Source: Abelmoschus esculentus (Eukaryota; Streptophyta; Magnoliopsida; Malvales; Malvaceae). From it: a DNA stretch of 64,000 nt. The stretch is from NCBI GenBank assembly GCA_035048815.1, contig JAUCBN010000006.1:15825001-15889000 (forward strand). Reading direction: 5' to 3'. The translations under genes and the position numbers were made by a program. Below the pieces are notes generated by a model, which saw nothing but the letters and a program-made list of their open reading frames with translations, did no database searches and had not been told where the DNA came from. This document shows, piece by piece, positions 10,600 through 23,600 of the stretch (its first letter is position 1; each line of letters begins with the position of its first letter).

Positions 10600-11454
10600 T
10601 CAAAACGGAGGCCTACTACCACCGGAGTTTCCAGGCCATCCTTCAACGGGTAACTGGACATTAGGCGGCATATTCAGAGGCAAATTCAAGAAAGGCAACC
10701 CTCCGGCGCCGGCTCCTGCATCCGCAAACATGTTATTCCCATCACCACCGCCGCTGTTTTGCATCTGCAGCTGCTCATCCTCTTCTAAAGGCAGCCTTTC
10801 GTAGGCCACATTTGTAAACGATGCAGCTATGACAATAACAGGTCCAGCCGTCATCAGTTCCCCGACTACACTCCCTCCTACAACCTGCCCTTGCCCGCCA
10901 GCCAAATAGATTGTCAAGCTGGTGGCACCCGGCGGAGCTGGTGGTGGCAAAAACGAACCGGAAAGCGATAGTATTTCGAATCTGCCATGAAGGGTAACTA
11001 CAGCTCCAGCTGCAGCTGGTTGCCTAATGGTCACGTTGGTCACCGTACCACTCCCACTGAGTATACAGATTCCTCTTTGCCTTCTCCGAGCGTAGTTGGC
11101 GACACAATCGAACACATCACACCCATTCCCAACTTCAAGAATGTGAGCTCGGAGCGTGTTTGCACTCTCCCTAGTGATGATGACGGGAGGCTTGGGTTTG
11201 TTCTTAGAACCAGCAGGACGACCTCTGGGCCTACGGGCTACGAGATCACCTGAACCCGAGTTACCGGCGTTGACTAAATCCAGCCCTTGATATGAACCAT
11301 CTTCTTGTTTTTGATCAGCCGAGCCATAGTGAGCAGCAACACGGTTGTTTGAAACTTCTTGTTCATCGGGTTCAGGTTGGTGTTGGAGGTGAAGGTCAGG
11401 TCTGTGAAGCTGATGGAAATAGCCAGAAGCAGTGCCTAAATCAAGACCAGCCAT
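10600..11454 (-). CDS. AT-hook motif nuclear-localized protein, clade A (single AT-hook plus PPC), AHL23/AHL24-like
   Basis: One exon, 284 residues from the ATG at 11454-11452. The frame could start 7 codons upstream, but MAGLDLGTASGYFHQLHRPD matches the recalled N-terminus of AHL23-type proteins, so I prefer the internal start. The type-I AT-hook is RPRGRPAGSKNKPKPP (75-90), with Ala where Pro is usual. The PPC domain runs about 95-213, with the signature GRFEIL at 157-162 intact, and the C-terminus EGWPGNSGG is typical. Clade-A AHLs are intronless, nuclear, bind AT-rich DNA and form trimers that repress hypocotyl elongation and modulate flowering and leaf ageing. This member lies 3.6 kb from, and convergent with, a clade-B AHL gene. 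No damage is visible. Confidence 0.96.
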   Translation of the reverse strand: MAGLDLGTASGYFHQLHRPDLHLQHQPEPDEQEVSNNRVAAHYGSADQKQEDGSYQGLDLVNAGNSGSGDLVARRPRGRPAGSKNKPKPPVIITRESANTLRAHILEVGNGCDVFDCVANYARRRQRGICILSGSGTVTNVTIRQPAAAGAVVTLHGRFEILSLSGSFLPPPAPPGATSLTIYLAGGQGQVVGGSVVGELMTAGPVIVIAASFTNVAYERLPLEEDEQLQMQNSGGGDGNNMFADAGAGAGGLPFLNLPLNMPPNVQLPVEGWPGNSGGSRPPF

Positions 11455-12087
11455 GCCAGCATCAAACGACAACACAAAACAAGGAAAAACAAAGGATTAA
11501 AAATAATTTTCTCTCCTTTTCTTTTAAAAAAGAAGAAAAACAAATAAAAATATGCTTTGGATTAAAAACTGTTGAAGGTGGGGATTTGTTTATTTTAAGG
11601 TGAAGGAAGGAGCAATCTGGTAGTAGAAGAAAACAAATAAAATGAATTCTTCCTTTCTCTAATTTTTATAAGAAATCATAAACAATAAACAAGGTATGAT
11701 CTGGAGAAGGAGTAGAAGAAAAGGGACGATGAAGATGAAGATGAACAACAAAGTTTCTTAAAGAAACTCAGCCATTTCTCTCACTGCTCAAAGATTCAAA
11801 CCTATGCATATAATAATACGGTTGAGAATTTCTTTTTCTTATTGATATAGGACTGCTGCCAACCTTAGTCAGTTCCTTTTCTTTCTAAATTTTTTATAGG
11901 AAAATATTTTTCCTAAATTTAACTAATTTTTTTAATAACTTTGAGAGATTTGACAAAAATTAAAAATTAAGAGAATTTAAATAAAATATTCAAAATTTTA
12001 AAATTTGATATAAATTTTAAGTATAAAATTTAAATTTTTTCTAATTTTTCAAAAGATGGGGACTCTCATTAGTCCCTTTCCTGTGAT
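11455..12087. other. Upstream region of clade-A AHL gene
   Basis: Reading leftward, the region contains GA/CT-rich leader sequence (about 11480-11780) and a TATA-like TATTATATGCAT on the minus strand near 11805-11818. A purine-rich leader is common for AHL genes. Beyond about 11860 it is plain AT-rich DNA. Confidence 0.4.
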
Positions 12088-12722
12088 TAGGGATGATAAA
12101 AATATTTGTCCCCGATTCGGTTTGCTCCAACTCGATCCGATCAGATTTTTTTTGAATTTTGGGATCGGAGCGGGGAGAGACGAAGAGGATAAATTATTAA
12201 GTCGGGTCGGGTTCGGATATTTATTTGAAATTCTCCGTCTCGTTCTGCTTCGGTATATTTTTTAAAAAATATTATTATATATAAATATTTTTATGAGTTT
12301 TAAGTAATTTATATACTTTTAAGTTTGTTCTTATAATAAAAAATTATTAGATATTGTTAAAATTTTAATATATTCGATTATGTTAGTCGATAATTCAAGT
12401 TTCTTTTTCTTTTAAATATATAATCTAACATGTGAGTAATTTAAATTATATTTTATTTAATTTTTCTATATAGATTTAAAGTTATTTAAAAACCATAATT
12501 TATGATTGTGATAAAAGATTGATCGAATCTAACTTTTATTGTTGACGTTTTTTTTTAATTTTTCGGGTCGGGGTCGGGTTTAAGAAATAATATATCGGGG
12601 CAAGGCGGGACGGATAAATTAATATTTTAACCCAGAGCGGATCGGGATCGGGTTTAGATATCACTAAATCGGGTCGGGATCAGGGGGCCAAAAACCCGCC
12701 CCGCCCCCCGGTGCCATCCCTA
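12088..12722. mobile_element. hAT-type non-autonomous element, 635 bp, perfect 8-bp target duplication
   Basis: It starts TAGGGATGATAAAAATA and ends GGTGCCATCCCTA. CCTGTGAT lies directly on both sides (12080-12087 and 12723-12730), a perfect 8-bp duplication. Both subterminal zones are rich in GGGTCGGG / CCCGACC-like motifs, as in other plant hAT MITEs; the centre is AT-rich and has no transposase. The perfect duplication and clean ends suggest a comparatively young insertion. Confidence 0.85.
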
Positions 12723-12953
12723 CCTGTGATCTTGGTTCGCTCGTGAAGCTGTTCATCATGTTCAAGCTGGTTCTGATTCTTCTTATTTCTTAGATGTTAA
12801 ATTTTGCAGCTAGTAGTCCTTCGGGGACTTCTGCCTGGGGTATGGATTCCTTTACTAAACTTGTTAAGTGTAACTTTGTTTAAAAATGAAGCTTTTACTT
12901 CTGTAAAATAATAATTTAAATTTAAATTAAATTTGAAAAATAGATGAAAAAAT

Positions 12954-13437
12954 TAGGGATAGGTAAAGGTCGGATAAGATCAGTTTTTTGAATAATTCGA
13001 ACTCAACCCAAAAATATACATTCTAAATTTGATCTGATCTAATTTTTTAAAAAAACAGATTGATAAAAAAATATATCGTAAACCTGAATTCAAACTCAAC
13101 CTGGCTTATTAAAAATTAATATTTAGGATTTTAGTTATAAAATAAGAACTTAATTTAAAAAAATTAAATTTTAAAGACTATAAAAGTAATTTGACAATCT
13201 AATTATAAAAATATATATAAAAAAGAGCATTATTGTGAATAACCTAAAATTTATATAAAAAGAGCACTATTACGAATAACACTATTAATTTTGAGTTAAA
13301 CCGGTTCAGAATTTTTACCTTAAATTCAAACTCGAACTATCTCAAAAATATTCTTAATAAAAATTCGATTCCAACTTAATCTAAATTTTTTAAAAAAGAA
13401 TTTAACATGATCGGGTCGAATAAAATATTCATCCGTA
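12954..13437. mobile_element. Diverged hAT-type element
   Basis: It starts TAGGGATAGGTAAAGGTCGG and ends TATTCATCCGTA, the degraded inverse. The flanks GAAAAAAT and AAAAAAGT agree at 6 of 8 positions but are low-complexity. The interior motifs (AACTCAACC, CTCGAACT) match the hAT group of this window. It is older than the element at 12088. Confidence 0.55.
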
Positions 13438-13660
13438 AAAAAAGTAAGGCCAAAGGGAAAATTTGCAGGGGAGCGTGGGACCATTCATAAGTCGTCTCCT
13501 CCACCCTGGACGGCCCTCTATTGTCCTCCGCGTAGCCGTCACCGCCCTTTGCAGCGGCAATTTTGTTTTTTACGTAAATACAAAGCAGAAAAGGAAATCC
13601 TATCCAATCGCCACGACGCCTTTCGCATACAGTTTAATGCTGGCATGACGAAGAAAAATT
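13438..13660. other. GC-richer island of unknown origin
   Basis: A patch with many CG dinucleotides (CCTCCGCGTAGCCGTCACCGCC) stands out from AT-rich flanks. A 61-codon open frame exists at 13463-13648 but matches nothing I recognise. It could be a remnant of a gene or promoter. I make no coding call. Confidence 0.35.
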
Positions 13661-16600
13661 AGGTATTCTCTAAGGGATAGTATTATTGGTCACTAAGCTT
13701 ATCCACTTTATTTTTAATTAAAACAATAATGACAATGAATAAAAAATAACTTTTTTTAATATAAATCACTAATTTTATTAATAAAAAGATATATCTAAAA
13801 TTATAATAAAAGTTCACAACATAATAAACAAAACATTTAAAGTCATATATAAACTTAGTAAATAAAACTAGCGTCAAGATCATAAGAGGACCATACAAAA
13901 AAAGGTAAGAACATAACCCAAAAACTCGAAACATAAGATGAATACAAACACCATCAAAATCGACGACCATAGATAAACCATCAACAAACAACGTAAAAAT
14001 GTATATTACAATGAAAGAATGATAGATATAATCGTGTATCTAAATCTTGTTCGAAAGTCCGTGATAGAAAGATCAACAATATGATAAAAAAAACAACATC
14101 TTGATCAGTCGTGACGTAGTCAGATCCACCCTAATAAATTCTTAATCATTAATCTTAATCAAATATATTAGTAATTATTATGGCATAGATTTCCATGCAT
14201 TGGTCTCTTCTCTTGATTTGTAATTAGACATTATAAAATAAATAACAGTAATCAACAATGTTTTATTAAAGTCTCAAACCTACATGTGTTCAACGATGCA
14301 AAGACAATATGATTTTAAAGTAATTAATTTGTAGGTTGACAATTAACAATTTTAATAAACATGATATGATTCATTTGCTTTTTTATATATAATTTATGCT
14401 TTAAAAACTTTATTAATTATAAAATTGGATTTTAACACCTTTATATATATCATATAAGAAATAATCAATCTCTAGGAAAATGATTATATTGTATGTAAGT
14501 CAATGAACATTATTTTATATATTTATAGCGCATAGATATAAATATGGTAAACCATCTTATATTATATTTTACGTTGGCATGGGAATTGTTTACAAATAAA
14601 ATTGCAACGACCCTTTATATTCTTATTTTAATATATATAATAGAAAATTAGAAAGATTTCTTCTACTTAAAAGATCTTCAACCAAGCCACTTGGGAACAA
14701 AATCAGCTACTAAATAATTTTTGAGCTAAGTCCTCGAAGATTTTTGCGTTCGGCCGATGACGGAGTTATGTTCAGTCTGGTTTCTCCCAAATTTTTTGGT
14801 ATAATTGTATTTAAAATCATTTTTAATTTAAATAGTAATAAAATAAAGCTTTTATCCCTCCTAAATTTTAAATTTAAGGCTAATAAACTTTTATCTCTCA
14901 CAATATTTGATCTTAATTAGTTTTATCTCTGATCAGCCATTGTGTCGAGACAAGACACCGATCATGTCCAACTGAGTTCAAATCATAATAAGTTGAGCTA
15001 TAACATGTTGGCTCATCACTAGCTATCGGTAAGCTTGACATAGTCTTATAAACCATCACTTCATCTAAGACTTTAAAGGTATATAAATATTTTTAATAAA
15101 AAAGATGATTAAACAATTATTGACGATTCTATATTCATATTAAAATATTTAAATTAATAGATAACAATATAGTACTATTTTAAGTTATTTATTACTTAGC
15201 TATAATATACCATTTAATTATTATATTAATAAAGTATGAATAATAACCATGAGATGTGACGTAATGTGACGTAATGGTTGTTCGTCTCATCCCTTAATCA
15301 TTAGGTTATGAATTCAATTTCTTTCAATGAGAATAAAGAATATTTTATGACAAATTGTTTATTTTTAAATGAAAATATCCGTATAATCTTAACTCAAACA
15401 AAAATAAAAAGTATGAATAATTTCACTTAACCTTTTTCTTTGAAGTTATTTATGAATTTCGTTAGTAAAGTTAAAGTTCATTGCAAGTGAAAGTCCAACA
15501 TGAGATGTTTTAGATTTTCTTGCATCTGTCAAATTTGAAACATGTAATGATAAAAAAAAAAGAAGGAATGTCTTATTTTGAAGCAAAGTACATTCTGATT
15601 TTCTGTTCTTTTTTCTAAAACCAAAGAAAAAGTAAAGTTTCTATATTCAAACCCACGAGGTTATTTGGTAGCTTTGAATTTTACCAATGTGCAAGTTTTG
15701 ACGAGAATATATGACTTACAAAGGAATTCTTTTATATTATGTAAAATTTTTAAGTTTTACATTATTTTGAACTGTTAGACGAAAATAAATGGATAAATAA
15801 AACTACAATTCATGTTTTTTAATAAAATTTTATCATAATTTTGAATACTCTAATTTGTTTATTTTTTTATGACAAATTTCACAAAAATTTTGACATTCAT
15901 AATATGATGATCTAAGAACACCCCTGTTGACCTAAATCAATTCAAAAGGATTTTGAATTTATAAAATCTATTTTTGACTTGAAAACAGGAAGTTGAGAAA
16001 AGAATAAAACATCTATGAGTGGTTACCAAAGTGTTTGAGACTCTTTGTACTTGTGTTTGAATGGGAAGATTAATTGGTGCAGCCGTGCAGGTACAGAAGT
16101 TCCTGGGACAAGCTTCAGATATCGTGTTAGCAATAGTAATAACTGCCGGAGAAACGAGTGTGTTGACTGTTAGTGAATAACAATTAAATGGCTGGGGTTT
16201 TCTTACACAGTAATGAAGTGGTCTCGTGGTTGGGTTTATTTATATTTTAATGAGAAGTTAGGAAATTGATTTACGTGGTTGTTTTAATAAATATTATAAT
16301 AAAATTTATTGATTCACCTAGCGATTAAAGATGTTCTTCCTGCCCTATCTTTATGCTGGTGTTTATTTAATCACTCTTTCTGCCTGTAGAACTGGATGAG
16401 CATGTTGCAAAGTGTAAGACAGGGAAGGGATATCACGTGCGGGTGTCTCAAGCCTAAACGTAGGGGGTATGCCCACCGTATGTAGCTGTCGGCCACCACC
16501 CAACTCTCCTCTTCATCGGGAATTGGTCTATCTCTATCTCTTAACATCTTCCTTCTCCCTTGGATTCCGGAGGGAAACCATAGCTAATGTAGTAGTAAAA

Positions 16601-16916
16601 TTCACTGCTACAAATTTACCTGCCCCCCACCCCCACCATTACATTACCTTACATCTCACCTGTCTGCGCTGCATATAATCTTACATTTATGCTCCATTAT
16701 TATATGAATTACATGTCTTGTATTTGTATCTTTCCCTGAGAGAGGGTCAATCAGCTTCAATATAAAACAAAGGGGAAGATGATGGTGACATGAGGGGTTA
16801 GTGGAAGCAGAGTTGGTGGATCCTTACTTTCAAGGTCGGATCGGGTCTTGATCTCAATCTCAGCTAATCAAATCTCTTTTTGACCTTTTCTTCTCTCTCT
16901 CCTTTTTTAGAGGCGA
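13661..16916. other. Gene-free AT-rich interval
   Basis: No gene is recognised. A tRNA-like stretch at about 15270-15320 (TAATGGTTGTTCGTCTCATC then GGTTATGAATTCAATTTC) may be an old SINE head. From about 16040 to 16860 composition is less AT-rich, with CT-rich patches, but no open frame or RNA family is identified. Confidence 0.4.
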
Positions 16917-17403
16917 ACAAAACTCGACTCGAAAAAAACGAATAACTTGACTCGAGCCAAAAATACCCGACTCGAAATTTTATAGACTCGACTCAACTCA
17001 AAAAAATTTCAAATAAAGTTCGAGTTGTAAAATCAAAATTTGAATAACTCAAAATTTTTAGTAATTAAAAGATTAATTTTTAAGTTTGAGACGAAACTCT
17101 TAATTTTTTATGATATATTTACATTGATATATATAAATATAAAGAAATTTTGCTACATATGAAAAAAATACATATATGCTTCTTATATGATTAAAGAAAG
17201 TCATTTAAATTGGAACCAAATCATACTATAACATGATAAATAATTATAATTAAATATTTATAGAACTCGAAAACTCGACTCGATTCGAATTTCTTAAACT
17301 CGAATCGAATCGAAAAAATTCAAATAAAGTTTGAGTTATAAAATATGACCCGTCAACTCGAATAACTCAAAATTTTTTTACTCGACTCGACTCGATCGAA
17401 TAC
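16917..17403. mobile_element. ACTCGA-rich hAT-like element, best-preserved copy
   Basis: It begins TAGAGGCGAACAAAACTCGAC and ends with CGAATACTCACCACTA, an imperfect inverted repeat with hAT-like TAG(A/T)GG ends. The flanks are T-rich on both sides (TCCTTTTT and TTTTTTTT), so the 8-bp duplication is only weakly supported. The body matches 1-450 in order and spacing. No coding capacity. Confidence 0.65.
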
Positions 17404-17639
17404 TCACCACTATTTTTTTTTCCCCTCTCTCCGCCAAAAATAAGAAATAAAGGACCGGGTTCCCATTTTCACGGGCTACACATTACCTCGTGAAATATGC
17501 CGTCAAACCCTAGGACATTGCTTTCATCTCTTGGATAATGCTTCATTCCTCGTGCAAGTAGAGATACAATATAGTACCCGTTTTTATGCGTTCCGATGAA
17601 GTAGAAATATATCGTCAAATCTTACACCTTACAAAATAT

Positions 17640-17781
17640 ATTTTATCTTTAATTTTTTTAAAACTCTAAACGTTACTTTTAATTTTTAAAACCCTAAACA
17701 TAACCCTTAATCTTAAACTATAAATCCTAAAATCTTTAATTTAATGCGAAGACATGAGAAAATGGTAGATGATTTATACTC
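17640..17781 (-). mobile_element. Truncated copy of the GGGT-ended Mutator-type MITE
   Basis: The CCCTAAACATAACCCTTAATCTTAAAC interior and the right end ATGGTAGATGATTTATACTC match the GGGT-ended family described at 31686-31945. The left terminus is not recognisable. Confidence 0.5.
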
Positions 17782-18413
17782 ATTTTGATTTAATTCAACT
17801 TGTTTGGAAAGAATTTTTAGTATTAAAATCGAATTTTTAGGTAAGATAGAGAATATTTAGAATTTTTAAGGTTATAATGAGATTGAGTTTTAAAATATTT
17901 GATCCGATACATTTTGGTATATTTATATGTATAATATTTTTGTATATTATATTTAATATTTTTATTAGTTTTTCTAGATCGAGTTAGTCTTAAATCATTG
18001 TTTATTAAAATAGGACAAAACGAATTCAATTATGCTATTGTATTTTTCGGATCAAAATAAAAAAAAAAAAAAAAACTGTCCCACCACATTATCCTTACAT
18101 GCAAGCAAGTAACTTGGATATGTTATTTTTTTTCTTTTGGTTTGAATCCCTAGCTACCCCCTCCTGACCCATAGTTATATGTATTTGTTGCTATCTAACA
18201 TTCAAATATAGTAGACTACTTGAAGCCTGAAATCAAAGTTGTTACATACAAAGATGAATTAAGATAAAACATTACAAAATTAATAGTCTATTAAATCTTT
18301 AACTTCAAAATTTAAATAAATAAAAGTTTTATCTTATAATATTTAAACTAAAAATAATTTAAAATATCATATCATAGTAATTTACGAGTAACACAAAGCA
18401 AACTTTTTTGTCT
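17782..18413. other. AT-rich spacer with poly(A) tract
   Basis: This contains a run of about 20 adenines near 18057-18075 and no gene. The tract could be the tail of a retroposed fragment, but no parent sequence is recognisable. Confidence 0.35.
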
Positions 18414-18423
18414 TTGACCCGTA

Positions 18424-18669
18424 GAAATTATATTATGGGTAAGTCTCATTAGTCATCTATAAAGCAGTCACTAAATTTATTAATCTCATAATCTTTTATG
18501 TCATATTTTTTAAAATAATTTTTTTAAAAAATTGTTTTTAAAATAAATTAACAGTAATATAAATGAAGATTCACTTAAAAAATATGACATAAAAAATAAT
18601 AAAATAAGATAATTTTTAATAGTTAATCTCATGGTAATGTGATAAAATTTACTCATAATATAATTTTTC
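18424..18669. mobile_element. MITE of the 10-bp-duplication family
   Basis: The ends are GAAATTATATTATGGGTAAG and the inverse TACTCATAATATAATTTTTC. The flanks TTGACCCGTA (18414-18423) and TTTACCAGGA (18670-18679) agree at 7 of 10. The interior includes GATTCACTTAAAAAATATGAC, matching the copy at 27284. Non-coding. Confidence 0.65.
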
Positions 18670-18679
18670 TTTACCAGGA

Positions 18680-20435
18680 CAACCTCTTCTTCCTTGTCCA
18701 AATCTCATATGCATCCTTACCTGGAATACCTGCACATACGTAGGTCAAAACAATAACAGCTGTGTCCGGTGATAGATGCATATGATTTTTAGGGTAGGTA
18801 CAAGTTTATCTTGAACCTTTTAAAATTCACTTATTTACTTTTAATTTTTTAGTATTTTATAAATTAATCTTTAAATTTTTATAATATTTATGAGTTGCAT
18901 CTATCTTAAAATTTTAAATTTTATATGTGTTCACCCTCAAATATTATTTTGAATCCGTCACTGTGTTGTACATCTTCCTCATTTGTGTTGTGATAGTAAA
19001 CATTAAGGTGCCTAAATGTGAACATATGAAAGGTCAGCCATTCTTATATTCGTTCCAAATAATTGAGACCACTAGGGTTCATATACACCATTCTTCAAAG
19101 TGCTCGCATGGAGTCTAATTTCATGTGCTAATTTGTCGTTTCTCTCAATAAAAAATACCCATAAATGAACAATCTTTTTGATAATCTCAATGAAAATATC
19201 CACATCAACCCAGTAATCAAATCACATATTCGGACACCAAACAAGTAATTAGCTACACTAATCCATGCTTAAATCCGTGGTCCCACTACTTATATTATTT
19301 TTATCAGAATGACCTACTAAAAGTTTACTTACTATTTCACATGGAAAACTTGGTGCTGCTTCTTAATTACAGTATTATGACACTAACCCTCAACGGTTCT
19401 GTCGTCAGATTTTCGATCTCTAGGGCTAATGGTGAAGTTTCAAGGATTAAAGAAAACTTAGCTAAAATGTATTTTAGTGACATTAAAAATCGTCACTAAA
19501 ACTATTAAATAAAGTTATTATAATCTATAGTGACTATTTTTTTAGTTATCAATCACTCGTCGCTAATAATTTTGATAATATTATACTAATAACAATTTGT
19601 ATATATTTCGTCACAAAATTATATTATTTTATTAATAACGGTGATTGTTTCCGTTTGACAGAAAAGATTAGGATTTATTAAGAGAAAATTACCTCTGGGT
19701 CTGGGATTATTTTTTTTTCTCCTGTCTAATCATCAATGGATAAGCTAATTGTTCCTTAAGTTTTGTAAACATAAAAGTATAATAATCAAAAGGAAAACCT
19801 GCAGACCTGTGGGAGCTTTCTACTACAAAGTAACATTTTTTTCTTATTTTAAGGTAATTCGATTAATATATTGAACAGAAAAATTATTAATTATTACAAT
19901 TTTGAGGTCAAATATTAAACTATGCCATGGGTTTCCAAAAAGGTGGATTTTTTATGAAATATTATCATACTAGAAATGAAGGATGTGATGCTTATCATTA
20001 TAATAAATAAACAAATTGAAATTTTAATAGCAAATAATCTTGTTGGATCTCAGTAAATCTTCACTAGATATTTGTAAATTAAATACTCAGTTGTTTATAA
20101 TATTAGGAAAGGTACCAATGAAACTGTCTAGGATTCTTAGAGCAACAAAAATATAAAATAATTACCAGAAAAGCTTTCAAATTCTGGTTTTATGTAATGA
20201 TTTGTGAAGAAAAGGGACATGGAATTCTCTCACAGGAAGAGCCTTTGATACACAATTCATGGGGTTCCATTTCTTTATATGATAGAGGGTGTTACAACCG
20301 ACCACCAACACAAACATCTATTAAGGTTGCTTTGCTCTTTCATCAAACTATGATGTTTCTTCTCTTTTTAACTTTTGCTTATGTTTCAAATGCTTAACCA
20401 GCAAGCAACTGCAGAAAACATTAAGGATGAAGTGA
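18680..20435. other. Gene-free interval with a CACTA-like inverted motif
   Basis: At about 19471-19500 TTTTAGTGAC and its exact inverse GTCACTAAAA flank a 10-base loop. Further ACTCGTCGCTAATAA and CGTCACAAAATTA motifs follow to 19620. This resembles subterminal repeats of En/Spm (CACTA) MITEs. The rest shows no gene. Confidence 0.4.
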
Positions 20436-20657
20436 ATATATAAATCGTTTGCCTCTTTTTAATGCCTTCTTTCATGCCTCCATTTTAAATTAAAGGTTTA
20501 AGGTTTAGGGTTTAGGACTGTGATTAGAGTTTAGAGAATTAGGATTAGGGTGTATGGTTTAGGATATAGAAAATAAGGGTTAGGTTTAAAATTCATTTTT
20601 TTTTAATTTTCAACGAGACATAGGAGGAGGCATGATAAAGAGACATGTTTTTTACTC
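20436..20657 (+). mobile_element. Copy of the GGGT-ended Mutator-type MITE
   Basis: The left end AAATCGTTTGCCTCTTTTT and right end GGCATGATAAAGAGACATG...ACTC match the family, and the interior AAGGTTTAGGGTTTAGGACTG is the telomere-like core. The outermost left bases are diverged and no target duplication is evident. Confidence 0.6.
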
Positions 20658-23600
20658 GAATAATATAATAGTAAATTACATTTGTGTAACAATCATGAAT
20701 TTGAATTCTTACCATACGTGCTTTAATTGGTTAAAAATCCTTAAATTTTATGGGGTTGATTGAACTTACAGCACCTTAAACCTTAACTGAAATCTCAGAT
20801 ACTGTCATTAGCACCAGACATCAAATGGTTATGAAACAAGACATGGAACATTATCATGCATGCATGATTATGCTGCTGTCTTCTATCATAATACAGTGAA
20901 CTGGAATATTGTTAATTTTCAGAAAACTGGATCATCAAAACCGGTTTATGTTTTGGAATTTGGATATTTGGAAGGCATATGATACCAAGATTGCAGGTCC
21001 AGCAAAGATGAAACAAAAGGGAAAGTAGTACCAAACAATTCCATTATGAATCATATTAGCTGTATTAATATGCTATTGGAAGACTTGAAAACTCATCATC
21101 CAAAGTTCCAAACCCATCTTTTTGAAAAATGCTACCCTTAAAGCCAACTTGTAAAACATCATATGTATGTGCATTATTCAATCCATGATATAATTGTTTT
21201 TAATATATTCCCTTGTAGCTTTCAGGAAGACCCTACACTTGCAGAGAAAAATATATAATAAACCCTATTTGCATAAACAAGCCCATTGACGCATAGATTC
21301 CAGTGTGTTTACAACATTAATTAATGAAAAAGGAAAAGTAAAACTGGTTAGAATTATATATCATGGGTACAACAGCATGATCATTGAGGGAACCACATGG
21401 ATGATTAAGACTTGATTGTCGTTTTATTATCATTTTGGTTCAACTGGGGAGGGCTCTATTTTATCAACTTGCTTTACTTTTAAAACATTGGTTATCTGTT
21501 GGTACAACTGCAATGAAAGTTAAGGGAATTACTGATATATTATATCAACAAAGTATGCAATAATCAAATTCTCTCGTGCTAAATAACATATGCTAATTAT
21601 AAGAGACACGGCAAAAATGATGTACAGACACTGTCTGTCGGCTTGTTTAAGAGTATAATTTTATCGGGGGTCCTAATTATGAGAGACATGGCACAAATGA
21701 TGTTGCAGGTGAGGGGTTAGTATAGAGAAATGAGTACAGTGAGATGAACCAGTGGCATTTGGCCTTCACATGATGTTAATATTGTTTGTTTATTCACAGA
21801 AACATCAGCTTTTGTATCAAAAGCAATGTTTTCCCTAGAATTCAGGATGTGTTCATGAATTATGTACTTGTTGAAACTATAATTCCTTCACTTTTAGGAC
21901 AGCTTTGCTCAAAAGCTTCAAAGTGTTATAACCACTGCTTGTTCAGTTGCAGATCAAGGGGTGATCAGCAATTGGAGTATCCATCAGCAGCATTAGCAAT
22001 TGGCATTGGCATGGATAGAAGGGACTAGGCAGCTAGACCTAGCATGCATATAGTACAGAAGAGTGTTGTGATTCGTGACCGTCTGAGCACATGTTATTGA
22101 AGAAAGGCTCAAACATCAATGCGTTCCCATGTGGGTTTTGGGGGCTTATTCCACCCATGCTCCCACGTGACACCAGTTTTGCACCCCTATACTTCAGATC
22201 TGATGGGCATCCTGGTGCAAGATTTTTCTACTTTCTGTTCTGGTAATTAACCCTAATTTACCAGCTTACTGCAGTTGTTTGAAGTTAATGTCCTCATTGT
22301 AATTCCCACTATGACACTCGAGTTATGACCATTGCAACTTGCAAGTTAACCCAATTTCTATGACCCAATTACCATGTTCTTCAGGTCCACAAATTAGGAT
22401 TCTATTTTGAGAGATTCGATTAGAATATTTTGAAGTTAGCAATTAATTTAAAATTTGGATCATGGTTTATGTGATTAACCCTATTTTTTTTTACGGAAAA
22501 CTTAATAATGTAAATCCCTTTAAAGCTTTATCCAAATGAGCTTTCTTCCAAGAAGAGTTTTAATGAATGGAACAGGAGTCGCTTCTAATCTCGCAATGTT
22601 GCTTGCTGGCACAGTTGATGGGGTGGCTTCTTTGTCCCAACACCCTCAAAACTTGCACTACACTCGAATCCGAAACACTAGGCTAAGCATCATCTTATTC
22701 TATTCTATGGTTTAATTTTCTAAGGTCAACCAACCAGGGCGACTGTTTTGCTTACAACTGCTGAGTGTGTACCAACATTTACAGGGAAGAAAGATAGAGA
22801 TCTGCCACAAACAATGGTTAGCTTGCTTAGGTCAACAAACAAGTTGTAGATGTTGATGCTGCTGCCTTCACGTATTGAAATTGGGCCAGGGAAATTGAGT
22901 CGCCTGAAGAAGATAGTTTGAATGTGCTTGAGCCATGGTAAATGAGTAATGAACATAAATTACTATGAAATGATGGAAACCAATGCAAGACAGTATCAGC
23001 TATGATTGTAAGTCTGTAACACAAGTCTCTGACGTTAATTCATATTCATGAGTTATTTTTCTTCATCGATAAAATCTCGCGGCACTAAAAATAATAATTT
23101 ATATTCGATACATTAACAATATCTATTTCTATACACTCTTAGTAAATGAAAGGATGACAACACACAGGATAAAATGATAATAATCTTATCCCATTCTCTA
23201 TACGTACTATTTACTTCATCCTCTTTACAGGAACAATGAAAATACAGTGACTTATTATATATATGCTTTTACATACTGAAATCAAAACGAAACATGCCCA
23301 GAAATAACACATTCATCACCTATAATACACTCATCACAATCACTTGCATATGAGCTTTATATATAAACTTTATTTCGCATCGATTTCTGTAAAGATGGTA
23401 AGACTGCAATAAAAATGCATAAGTGTAGGCAATTAGAAGATATCAATCTTAATCGGGTTCGTTTTCTTTTGTTCTAACCAACAGATTTTAGTTCTGGTAA
23501 GAACTTGGGAAAATAAAAAGAGAAAAGGTTAATTAAGCTAACTGGATTATATAAATTCAAAACAGTATCTGTAAGTCAAAAGAATTGTCTATAACAATGA

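Noticed and set aside
22121..22200. Segment TTATTCCACCCATGCTCCC resembling the core of miR482/miR2118.
   Set aside because: Only part of the mature sequence matches. The local hairpin is short, and the expected opposite-arm sequence is absent.
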